DNA from: Streptomyces albicerus | GTDB lineage: Bacteria > Actinomycetota > Actinomycetes > Streptomycetales > Streptomycetaceae | Direction: 5' to 3' | Assembly: GCF_008905045.1 (NCBI RefSeq) | Contig: NZ_VWMY01000039.1 | Coordinates: forward strand, 59,911-120,572 | DNA length: 60,662 nt | Part shown: in pieces, positions 1-7,353 of the stretch | Numbering within the stretch: the first letter of the stretch is position 1 | Layout: each line of letters opens with the position of its first letter | Made by a program: the position numbers and the translations under genes | The notes under the pieces: generated by a model | The model's database searches: none | What the model was told of the DNA's origin: nothing | The model's input: only the letters and a program-made list of their open reading frames with translations

Positions 1-154
1 CCCAGGTCAGATGAGGCTGCTCACAGGTCGCATCTCCCGGCGGCGAGTGCCGTGATCGCGCACTCGGCGGCGTGCAGCACCGCGAGCGCGGAGGGGCCCA
101 CAGCCGTGGGAGGCGGGGTCGGCCGGCCCGCTCGGGATCCGCCACTGCCAGGCG

Positions 155-609
155 GTGCGAGTGGCAGAGAGCGGTCATGGCGGTGCCGCGAGCCAGCTCC
201 TACAGTTCGGCCGGTCCCAGGTCGTCGACCGTGCGCCGGATGCAGAGGGCGGCCGCATCCGACTGGGCCGGGACTTCGGCGTTCAAGAGGCCCGCGCGCA
301 CGGACACCTACGACAAGCAGCGGGCAATGGAGCTGCCGCGCCGACCAGCACGATGACGCGCGCCGTCGTCGTCCCGTGCGCGGGCGGACCGGGGCCGCTG
401 CCCGCCTTCGCGGGGGCCGGGGCGGAAGGCGCCGTACTGGCCGCCACCTTCGGCATCGTGTCGGGGATGGGCGGCAGCCCGGTCACCCTGGTCGAGGTCG
501 CGGGGCGAGCGGCGGAGCTGGGGCGACGGAACTTCGGCTATACCACGCAGGGTTGGCGTCGGACCAGGACCTGGCGGCGGTACGGGAGGCGTTGACGGCG
601 GTGGGGTGA
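155..609 (+). pseudogene. Degenerate coding remnant, unidentified
   Basis: Coding-like sequence is visible in two frames. One frame (from about 350 to 525) reads as an Ala/Gly/Val-rich protein stretch. At about 525 the plausible protein continues in another frame and ends with a helix-like tail containing LRLYHAGLASD before the stop at 607-609. A single frameshift would explain this. I do not recognise the family with confidence; the tail reminds me of the C-terminus of actinobacterial alanine-rich TIM-barrel-like proteins, which is only an impression. The stop codon lies inside the first arm of a strong hairpin, as expected for a real gene end. Confidence 0.3.
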
Positions 610-630
610 ACCGTCGGGTTCACCCCACCG
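599..630. terminator. Bidirectional hairpin terminator
   Basis: Perfect 14-bp inverted repeat CGGTGGGGTGAACC / GGTTCACCCCACCG (599-612 and 617-630) with a 4-nt loop. It lies between the plus-strand remnant that stops at 609 and the minus-strand gene that stops at 657, so it could end transcription from both sides. There is no U-tract, as is usual for Streptomyces terminators. Confidence 0.75.
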
Positions 631-656
631 CACACAGACCGGGCCGGGCTGTCAGC

Positions 657-1118
657 TCAACAGGCGATGACGTACCAGACTGGGGTCCAGAACACGTCAT
701 TCCTGTCAGGAGCGTCGATGGAGAACATCCAGGCACCGTTCACGTCGTAGAAGTGCGCCCTGGTGCCCGGCGTCTGGTTGTTGTGGAGGGAGCCCCAGCC
801 CACGAGGTTGGGCAGGGTGTACGTCGTGCTGCACGTGGTGTAGTCGAATCTGTTGCCGTTCCCGCCCTTCCCGCACACGTAGTAGTACGCACAGTTCAGC
901 GAGGCGGCGGCCGAGCCGGACCCGGCCGCTTCCGGAACGACGGCGTTCTTCATCTGGGCCGCCGTCAGCGACGGCTGCCGGGCCTCCTCGGACGTGAGGA
1001 TGCCGGTGCCGCCGTTGGCGCTGTCGGTGTGGGCGGCAGCTGTCCCGTTGAGCCCGACCGTCGAGGCCGCGATCGCCGCTGCCGCGAACAGTGCCGCGGC
1101 CAACTTGCGTAGTGCCAT
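657..1118 (-). CDS. Secreted peptidase inhibitor family I36-like protein
   Basis: A 153-residue small secreted protein. Residues 1-29 form a Sec signal peptide (Lys-rich start MALRKLAA, hydrophobic core, Ala-rich end). The mature part has a cysteine-bounded C-terminal domain with the NGNRFDYTTC...GWGSLHNNQTPG pattern typical of Streptomyces I36/SMPI-like inhibitors, a beta/gamma-crystallin-like fold whose founding member blocks metalloproteases. The start at 1118 is chosen because GGAGGGGA lies 7-8 nt upstream and the signal peptide begins there; a longer in-frame extension to 1220 has no such support. Inhibitory activity is inferred only. A second, more diverged protein of this size class lies at 36597-37061. 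Confidence 0.8.
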   Translation of the reverse strand: MALRKLAAALFAAAAIAASTVGLNGTAAAHTDSANGGTGILTSEEARQPSLTAAQMKNAVVPEAAGSGSAAASLNCAYYYVCGKGGNGNRFDYTTCSTTYTLPNLVGWGSLHNNQTPGTRAHFYDVNGAWMFSIDAPDRNDVFWTPVWYVIAC

Positions 1119-1278
1119 GAGAAATCCCCTCCCAGTGCCCGTCAACTCGCGGTCCAGGAGTAGCGGTTGGCGGCTCTTCACCTTCGAACACTGGGTCCGA
1201 ACAAACAACCCCTTGAACACGTGACGCAGCTGTCGGAGGTGAACCGGAGGAACAGAGAGCGACGGGGCGGCGACCGGC

Positions 1279-1617
1279 TCAGGGCTGCACGCGGTAGGTC
1301 ACGTGCGTGACCTGGCTCGCCGGACGCGACGTCACCTGCGGTGCTGGAGCCGATGGTGAAGGGGCGATGTGTGGGCGTAGTTCGTCGATCAGGCCGGCGG
1401 GTCAGGTACTGGTTGACGGTAGTCGCGCTGCCGAGGACCGTGACGTCGTCGCCGGCCGCCGCGCGGCCTGGTCCAGTGCGGAGGTGATTCCGTCCGTGAC
1501 GAAGTGGTACGTGGTGCCACCGTCCATCGGCTGCGGCTCGCGCGCGGTGGGTGAGGACGAACACCGGCGCGTGGATCGTCGCCCCACCAGTGGCGGCGAT
1601 CAGCCCGGTCAGCCTGT
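1279..1617 (-). pseudogene. Broken RibD C-terminal / dihydrofolate-reductase-family protein
   Basis: The minus strand shows consecutive pieces of one protein in different frames: GLIAATGGATIHAPVF..., DGGTTYHFVTDGI, GDDVTVLGSATTVNQYL, LIDELRPHIAPS and the C-terminal VTHVTYRVQP followed by a stop at 1279. This order matches the C-terminal half of actinobacterial RibD_C/DHFR-like proteins, where a GGA..NQYL region is followed by LIDEL and ends in THVTYR. At least three frameshifts separate the pieces, and the N-terminal half is missing: the SDR gene stops at 1620, directly against the remnant. Clearly non-functional. Confidence 0.7.
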
Positions 1618-1619
1618 GG

Positions 1620-2408
1620 TCACACTGTCTTTATCGCGCCTCCGTCGAGGATGTGGTCCGCCCCGGTGGTGCTGCCGGCGAGGGGCGAGGCGAGGTAGGC
1701 GACGAGGGCGGCGACCTCGTCGGGGCTTACGAGCCTGCCGGTGACCATGCCCATGGCGGTCGGGAGATGGGCCAGGAGCTGTTCCTGTTCCAGGCCCATC
1801 GACTTGGCCAGCTCGGCTCCGTAGCCGTCGGGGCTTTCCCACATGTCCGTGCGGACGGGACCGGGCGAGACCGTATTGACGCGCACGCCCTGGGGGCCGA
1901 ACTCCTCGGCCAGCGCCTTGCCGAACGCGGTCAGTGCAGCCTTGGCGGTGGTGTAGGTGATAGGGCCCGCATGCGGGGTCCTGGCTCCGTTGGAGGAGAT
2001 GTTGACGATGGCGCCGCGGCTGTTGGTGAGGTGAGGCAGCGCGGCCCGGGTAGTGCGGACCGAGGCGAGGAAATTCAGGTCGAACGCGTCGTACCACTGC
2101 TGGTCAGTGAAGGTGAGGAAGCCGCCCGTCTGGCCCTCCCCGGCGTCGCCGCCGCCGACGTTGTTGACCAGGAGATCCAGCCCGCCGAGCTCGGCTTCGG
2201 CGAGGGCGACGAGCCGGCCAGGGCCGTCGGCTTTTGAAAGGTCCACGGACACGCCGATCGCGCCGGTGGCCTTGAGCTCCGGTGTGATCGTCCGTGCCGC
2301 GGCCACCACCCGCATGCCCTCACTCACCAGTGCGGAGACGATGGCCAAGCCGATCCCCCGGCTCGCGCCGGTCACGACAGCGGCCTTGTTGTTCAGTTGC
2401 AGGTCCAT
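1620..2408 (-). CDS. SDR-family NAD(P)-dependent oxidoreductase
   Basis: A 262-residue classical short-chain dehydrogenase/reductase, the usual length for the family. It has the nucleotide-binding TGASRGIG motif near residues 14-21, the NNVGG structural motif, the catalytic Ser in NISS and the catalytic YxxxK (Y-T-T-A-K). The C-terminus keeps the GADHILDGGA motif seen in FabG-like reductases. The substrate cannot be read from sequence; it is a cytosolic alcohol/ketone oxidoreductase. It is divergent from a TetR regulator (start 2540), with an operator-like palindrome inside the apparent promoter, so it is probably that regulator's target and responds to a small-molecule ligand. Confidence 0.9.
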   Translation of the reverse strand: MDLQLNNKAAVVTGASRGIGLAIVSALVSEGMRVVAAARTITPELKATGAIGVSVDLSKADGPGRLVALAEAELGGLDLLVNNVGGGDAGEGQTGGFLTFTDQQWYDAFDLNFLASVRTTRAALPHLTNSRGAIVNISSNGARTPHAGPITYTTAKAALTAFGKALAEEFGPQGVRVNTVSPGPVRTDMWESPDGYGAELAKSMGLEQEQLLAHLPTAMGMVTGRLVSPDEVAALVAYLASPLAGSTTGADHILDGGAIKTV

Positions 2409-2449
2409 GGAGCACCCCTATCCAGAGATGAGTCTCATTCGATGCGAGA

Positions 2450-2479
2450 ACTCTAGAATCTGCAACACTAATGTTGCAA
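2450..2479 (-). promoter_or_regulatory. Predicted promoter of the SDR gene
   Basis: Reading the minus strand, TTGCAA (2479-2474) and TAGAGT (2455-2450) are separated by 18 nt, a good match to a vegetative -35/-10 pair. The expected transcript start lies about 35 nt before the SDR start codon. The spacer contains the palindrome at 2461-2478. Confidence 0.5.
2461..2478. promoter_or_regulatory. TetR-type operator palindrome
   Basis: TGCAACACTAATGTTGCA is a perfect inverted repeat (7-bp arms TGCAACA/TGTTGCA, 4-bp centre) in the 131-bp divergent intergenic region between the SDR and TetR genes. Placement between -35 and -10 of the SDR promoter fits repression by the TetR protein. Binding is inferred. 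Confidence 0.7.
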
Positions 2480-2539
2480 GTTGCGGGTGAGTGGCGACTA
2501 TCCCGTACTCTTCTCGGAGAGTCAGGGAGAGGGAGCCTC

Positions 2540-3136
2540 GTGGATCGGAAGAGTCAACAGCGGCCACTGCGCGCGGACGCGGAGCGGACCGTGAGGGCAA
2601 TCCTGGAAGCCGCCGAGCGTGTCCTCAGCTCCAATCCGGCGGCCACGATGGAGCAGATCGCGGAGGCGGCGGGCGTCGCCCGGACGACCGTGCACCGCCG
2701 GTTCACCAGCCGAGAGGCCCTGGTGGCCGCTCTTACAGCCTGGGCAACGCAGCAGTTCCACGAAGCCGTGACGAGCGCCCATCCCGACAGCGCTCCACCA
2801 CTGGTCGCCCTCTACCAAGCGACCGCCAACGTCCTCCGGGTCAAGATCGGGTGGGGGTTCGCAATGAGCAGGACCACACCGGAGGACCCCGACGTGGCGC
2901 GCGCACATGCCGATGTGCTCGATCAGTGCGACCGCCTGTTCCAGCGCGCACTGGAAGCCGGTGTACTACGCCCTGACACTGACCTGGCGTGGGCTCGCCG
3001 CGTCTATTACGCCCTCATTCACGAGGCCGCCCAGAATCGCTCGGACGAAGCCGACGATGTCGATGAACTGGCAACCCTCGTGGTCGAAACTTTGTTGCGT
3101 GGCATGGGTCGGCAGGGCAGCTTCCTCAGCCCTTGA
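2540..3136 (+). CDS. TetR/AcrR-family transcriptional regulator
   Basis: A 198-residue regulator. The N-terminal helix-turn-helix (about residues 15-62) is visible as RAILEAAERVL, MEQIAEAAGVARTTVHRRF and SREALVAAL. The rest is a divergent alpha-helical ligand domain of typical length. The GTG at 2540 is preferred because AGAGGGAGCC lies just upstream; an ATG-type start further upstream (2471) would run through the operator region. It is transcribed away from the SDR gene and a perfect palindrome lies between them. The expected role is autoregulation and repression of the SDR until an inducer binds. The ligand is unknown. Confidence 0.88.
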   Translation: MDRKSQQRPLRADAERTVRAILEAAERVLSSNPAATMEQIAEAAGVARTTVHRRFTSREALVAALTAWATQQFHEAVTSAHPDSAPPLVALYQATANVLRVKIGWGFAMSRTTPEDPDVARAHADVLDQCDRLFQRALEAGVLRPDTDLAWARRVYYALIHEAAQNRSDEADDVDELATLVVETLLRGMGRQGSFLSP

Positions 3137-3228
3137 CGAGTTCTGGAAGGGGTACTTCGACCACCTGCCGGCTGCGGTGGCCGAGTACGACCGGCTGAAG
3201 GCTCAGATCATCGCCGAGGGGTGATCGC

Positions 3229-4380
3229 TCAGCCGAGTAGTGCGACTTCCGCCTCGCCGTGACTGGCTCGGGCTCGCATCCGCTCGGCCTGCCGCTTCTT
3301 TTCGGCGATGTGTCTCAAGCTCTCCTGCAGTCCGGCGACCTCGCCGAGCCACTGCATCCGCTGGGCCTCTCCCAGGCGCTGGCGGGTGTTGGTCTCGATC
3401 CCCAGCAGCCGGGGCTCCTGGACCAGGTCCAAACGGAGCATGGGGCACCTGATACAGGCGTCTGCATGCTGGCAAAGGGTCCCATAGGGCCGGTCGCACG
3501 TGCCGAGTGCGACCTTGCGCAGGCTGAAGTGCTCACGGAAGTCCTGCCACTCGGTGTCGCAGGGCTCGCGGTACTCCTCGCTGGGACGGTGCTTTCGGCG
3601 CTGGTCGACGAACTGCCGGTAGTGGCGGATCACCTCCTCGGGACAGACCGCGACGTAAGCCTGAGTGGTGTTGAGATCGAGATGGCCAAGGAGCTTCGCG
3701 CGATGTGGACCGGCAGACCGCCATTCACCGTCTCCGTCGAGAAGATTCTGCGGAACTCGTGCGGCGTGAACCTCAGCGGTGTCCCATCGACGTCGACGAT
3801 GCCGGCCCGGAGCGCATGCTCGGTGAGGAACTCGCGGATTCGGTTGGGGAGATGACTTGCAACCGGTGCTGGGAGGGGCACTGGAACAGGTACGGCATCG
3901 GCGGGCCGAAGACCCGCTCGTAACCGTCGTACCGAGTCAGCAGCGGCACCCGCTCGCCGGTGCCCTTGATGCGGCGGATGATCCGAGCGAGGACCGCGAC
4001 CAGGTCCGGGTCGGCGGGGATGACGCGCTCCCGGTCGGTCTTGGACGGGCTGATCTGCAAAAGCGGCACAGTCTCGCCGGTCGGCGCCTCGTACTGACGC
4101 AGACTCAGGTGGGTGAGCTCCAGCAGTTCCTCGATCCTGGCCCCGGTGTGTCGCAGAACCTCGATGCTCGCCCAGGTCCAGAACGCGTAGTTCTCCTCGC
4201 ATTCGGCATCGAACCGCGGCCCCCGCCCCCGGCTCGTCGACCGGGGAGAGGAACAGCGCGGTGGGACGCCAGCGGCTGCCGGCCCGGCGGTGCGTCGATA
4301 CTGCCAGCCCTCGACGGTGGACTCCTCACCAGGCTTCACAGAGCGGGCCGCCTGCAGCAAGAGCGTGGCGCGGTGCAATC
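3229..4380 (-). pseudogene. Frameshifted tyrosine recombinase/integrase
   Basis: The catalytic half of a site-specific tyrosine recombinase is readable on the minus strand in three frames. The first piece has RHTGARIEELLELTH (active-site Arg) and SKTDRERVIPAD (Lys). After a shift near 3868 it continues with PNRIREFLTEHALR and HEFRRIF (HxxR). After a second shift near 3690 it continues with KLLGHLDLNTTQAYVAV (GH and catalytic Tyr). A 134-residue tail ends at 3229 with a Cys-rich stretch and a long helix. The order and all catalytic residues match phage/ICE-like Streptomyces integrases, but two single-base shifts break it. The N-terminal part before about 4380 is not clearly preserved. No attachment site or tRNA was found beside it. 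Confidence 0.8.
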
Positions 4381-4531
4381 GGGCCTCGGCAGCGTCGACG
4401 AGCTGCGGCTGCCAGTGCGGCTCCCCATGCGGTCACCTGAAATTCGTCTCGCTTCCGCAACCCACGTCGATGCCTCGGCGTCCAACTGTCCAACTCCATG
4501 ACGGACGGCTGCTGATCACCCGGGAGAGCAC

Positions 4532-4852
4532 GTGGCGAAGAAGGACCAGACGACGGACGCGGCAAGGGAGGAGGACCGCGAAAAGTGGATGGCGCGTTTC
4601 CAAGTACGGCTGGCCATGCAGCCGGGCGTGGACCGGGCAGTCGTGCTCCAGGCGGTCAAGGATGTCACGGCGCATTGCGCGGATACGGGAGAGCACCCGC
4701 AAACCGCCTTCGGTGATCCGGACGCCTACGCCGTGCAGGCCGCCGCGCGGCTGGTGCCGGCGGACCGGGCGGCGCACGCGAGGCGGCACAACGCCGTGGT
4801 GGACGCGTTCAGCTCGGTGCTCAAGAGGGCCAGGGATGTCCCCGGTCTGTGA
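4532..4852 (+). CDS. Small HAAS-like helical protein, hypothetical
   Basis: A 106-residue soluble protein beginning at GTG 4532, with GGGAG about 7 nt upstream. The segment DRAVVLQAVKDVTAHC...TAFGDPDAYAVQAAARL resembles the HAAS helical domain, where a helix pair is followed by an FGDPxxYA motif. That domain usually precedes a membrane domain in actinobacterial permease-associated proteins. Here no membrane segment follows: the protein ends with a basic helix. It may be a stand-alone HAAS protein or a truncated remnant. It sits between the broken integrase and another damaged gene. Confidence 0.5.
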   Translation: MAKKDQTTDAAREEDREKWMARFQVRLAMQPGVDRAVVLQAVKDVTAHCADTGEHPQTAFGDPDAYAVQAAARLVPADRAAHARRHNAVVDAFSSVLKRARDVPGL

Positions 4853-4873
4853 CCGGTTGAAGCGACTTCTGTC

Positions 4874-5350
4874 ATGGCCCGGCGCACGGGTTCTGACACA
4901 GCCACAGCTTCCTTCCATCCGCCGGGGCTGCTGGGCAGCTCAGACGACTGGCGGAGCGCGCCGGAGCGGGTGACACCGAGCCTCCTTATACGCGCTGCTG
5001 AGATTGCCGCGCAGGCCGAGACGACGAGGGAGCAGATCGCGCAGCTGACCGCACGGCTGGACGAACTCGGCCGCGCTGCCGAGGAGGTCCGGATAACCCG
5101 CAAGACGCTGCTGGAGCCAGCCGGTCCCCAGCCGCCCGCGCTGCCGGCCCCCAAGCTGCCGGATCATCCGGCCTACCAGCAGATCATGGCGGTGTTCGCC
5201 GCGGCCGACGCGCCCCTGCGAACGCGGCAAGTGTGCGAGGCGATGGACCTGGAGATCGCTCCCAACAACATCAACAACACCCGCCTGAAGCTCAAGCGGC
5301 TGACCGAGCGGCTGACCGAGCGTGGAATCCTGGAAACCCGAGACCACATG
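4874..5350 (+). pseudogene. Truncated coiled-coil / winged-helix protein
   Basis: The conserved-looking part (about 4970-5330) is an N-terminal coiled coil (IAAQAETTREQIAQLTARL..., heptads to about codon 80), a Pro-rich linker and a winged-helix-like C-terminal domain (ADAPLRTRQVCEAMDL...NTRLKLKRLTER). A 12-bp in-frame tandem duplication (CGGCTGACCGAG at 5296-5307 and 5308-5319) doubles the LTER motif. After RGILETR the frame runs into the 3' end of the convergent Clp_N gene instead of ending, so the true C-terminus is probably lost. The reading frame stays open to 5557, but overlap with the opposite gene argues against that part being protein. It shares its architecture with the broken genes at 33585-34022 and 48108-48300. 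Confidence 0.55.
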
Positions 5351-5355
5351 CCCTC

Positions 5356-6384
5356 TCAGTTGTCGGAAGTGCTGGTCAGCGCGTCTATCAGCTGCCGGGC
5401 GCGTGTCTCCTCTCTCAGGAGGGCCTCGACCAGGGGGCCGGTGCCCGGATCGGCCGTACTCACCAGGTTCGGGCCCGCGGCCTCGTCGACGTACTGCTCG
5501 ACGGGCCGGGCGTCGGCTGTCAGGCGAACGCGATCACCGGCGGTCAGCGCACTGTGAACCGAGGCGTAGTCGATGCCCAGGCGTGCCAGTCGCTCGCCGC
5601 CCGCGTACCGGGTGTCTTGGTCGGGGGCGCTCTCCCCCAACAGATGCGGGTACTGGAGCGCAACCTCGTGGGTGGCCAGGATCGCGAGCAGTACATGCTC
5701 GGTGCCCACCACGCCATTGCCGAGACGACGTGCCTGCTCGTAGGTCTCCAGTCTGACCCAACCGGCGGGCAACGACGCCCAGTTGACCCCACTGAGTCTG
5801 ATCAGCCACCGCATCCAGAAGGACATCCGACGATAGTGGCTACGGCCGAGGAGAACGTCGCGTGTGGCGTGCAGCAGAGGGTTGAGGCCATCCTCCTGAC
5901 TCCCTGAGCCACCGTCGAGGCGGGCGCGTACGGCGTGCGGTGAGATACCGCATGCGCCCAGCAGCTCCACAGCGCGGTTGTCCTCCTCCAGCAGTCCCCT
6001 CAGCAGATGCTCGGCGCCGAACTTCGCCGCGTCTTCCCCCTGCGCGTGCCCCATCGCGGCGGTCAGCGCTCTGGCCGCAGCGCCCGTGAACTGGGTGCGC
6101 CGATCACCGTCGTCCCCCAGGACGTCCTTCGAGGCAACGCTCCCCTCCGCGTCGTCGCCGGCGCTCCACCCGCCGTCCCTGTGCATCCTGTCCCGCAACA
6201 CCGCCAGCAGCACGGTCTTGGTCGCCCCTTCATCCACGAGTGCTTCGCGCGCCGACCCTTTGGACGTGGTGATGCCGGCCAGTAGATGCTCTGTGCCGAT
6301 GGCTCCCCCGGCGTCCCCCTGCGCGCCCCGAGCGGCCCCCAGGATTCCCACGATGTTCCAGTCGGGCGACTTGGTCGCTTCCAT
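5356..6384 (-). CDS. Clp N-terminal-repeat protein without ATPase
   Basis: A 342-residue cytosolic protein built from Clp_N-type helical repeats. The first double repeat spans about residues 15-155 (GTEHLLAGITT..., FGAEHLLRGLLEEDNRAVELL) and another is near residues 235-270 (VGTEHVLLAILATHEVA). These repeats are the adaptor/substrate-binding module of ClpA/ClpC unfoldases. No Walker A/B, no AAA+ domain and no protease-binding loop are present, so it cannot unfold proteins alone. It may act as a ClpC adaptor, a decoy or a sensor. The start at 6384 is supported by GAGGAAGG about 5 nt upstream; the open frame extends further but with implausible composition. A mildly hydrophobic Trp-rich stretch (MSFWMRWLIRLSG) lies mid-protein. 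Confidence 0.8.
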   Translation of the reverse strand: MEATKSPDWNIVGILGAARGAQGDAGGAIGTEHLLAGITTSKGSAREALVDEGATKTVLLAVLRDRMHRDGGWSAGDDAEGSVASKDVLGDDGDRRTQFTGAAARALTAAMGHAQGEDAAKFGAEHLLRGLLEEDNRAVELLGACGISPHAVRARLDGGSGSQEDGLNPLLHATRDVLLGRSHYRRMSFWMRWLIRLSGVNWASLPAGWVRLETYEQARRLGNGVVGTEHVLLAILATHEVALQYPHLLGESAPDQDTRYAGGERLARLGIDYASVHSALTAGDRVRLTADARPVEQYVDEAAGPNLVSTADPGTGPLVEALLREETRARQLIDALTSTSDN

Positions 6385-6657
6385 ACGGCCTTCCTCTTCC
6401 TGCTGGTCCTGCGGAGCAGCCTCCCTGACCGGGGCGGGAGACGGCGTCGCTCCGGAGAACGATCTGCTACTGCACCCTGGGATATACCTGGAGCGTTGCT
6501 GTATCACCGGATGCGCGGGCCGCGATGACGACAGCAGCCTGTTCGCCACGCGAAAGATGAGGTCCAGCGGTGTTCGCGTCCACCCGCCCCTTTCCGTCCG
6601 CGGTGGTTGCCGCGCCCGCCGGACCAATGGTTCAACGCCCGGCGCCGCGCACACCCT

Positions 6658-7347
6658 TCAGGCGAGCGGCGGTCTCGGCCGCACCAGGCCGGTGTCGTAC
6701 GCGAAGATCGTCGCCTGCACCCGGTCCCGTAGATCCAGCTTGTTCAGGAGAGCGTTGACATGGGTCTTCACGGTGCCCGTGGCAACCCCCAGGCGAGTGG
6801 CGATCTCGGCGTTGGCGAGGCCCGTCGCGATCAGGGAGAGGACCTCGCGTTCACGGGCGGTGAGGGCGTCGAGGGCCGCGGGGGCGGCGGGTGGGGCGGG
6901 GGCGGCGGCTGTGAACGTGTCGATGAGACGGCGGGTGATCGCAGGGGCCAGCATGGCCTCGCCGGCGACCACCACCCTGAGCGCCGTGAGGAGTTCGGTC
7001 GGCAGGGCGTCCTTGAGGAGGAAGCCGGAGGCACCGGCGCGCAGGGCCTCGTAGACGTAGGAGTCGAGGTCGAAGGTGGTCAGGACGAGCACCCGGGGTA
7101 CGTGGCCCGACGTCGGGCCGGTCAGGAGGCTCGTCGCCGTCAGGCCGTCCATGCCGGGCATGCGGATGTCCATCAGGACCACGTCCGGGGTCAGTCGGCC
7201 GGCCAGCGTGACCGCTTCGGCGCCGTCACCCGCCTCGCCGACCACCACGAAGTCCGGCTCAGCGTCGACGATGGCCGCGAATCCCGCGCGGACCACGGCC
7301 TGGTCGTCGACGACCAGGACCCGGGCGGGGGTGGAGGGCGAGGTCAT
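6658..7347 (-). CDS. NarL/LuxR-type response regulator
   Basis: A 229-residue two-component regulator. The receiver domain (residues 9-125) has the acidic pair VVDD, the phospho-acceptor Asp60 in VVLMDIRMPG and the conserved Lys in FLLKD. The C-terminal LuxR helix-turn-helix (about 162-222) reads LTAREREVLSLIATGLANAEIA...VKTHVNALLNKL. It begins 6 nt after the kinase stop codon, so the two are co-transcribed and likely translationally coupled. Regulated genes are unknown; the Clp_N gene just downstream on the same strand is a possible target. Confidence 0.93.
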   Translation of the reverse strand: MTSPSTPARVLVVDDQAVVRAGFAAIVDAEPDFVVVGEAGDGAEAVTLAGRLTPDVVLMDIRMPGMDGLTATSLLTGPTSGHVPRVLVLTTFDLDSYVYEALRAGASGFLLKDALPTELLTALRVVVAGEAMLAPAITRRLIDTFTAAAPAPPAAPAALDALTAREREVLSLIATGLANAEIATRLGVATGTVKTHVNALLNKLDLRDRVQATIFAYDTGLVRPRPPLA

Positions 7348-7353
7348 GGGGCG

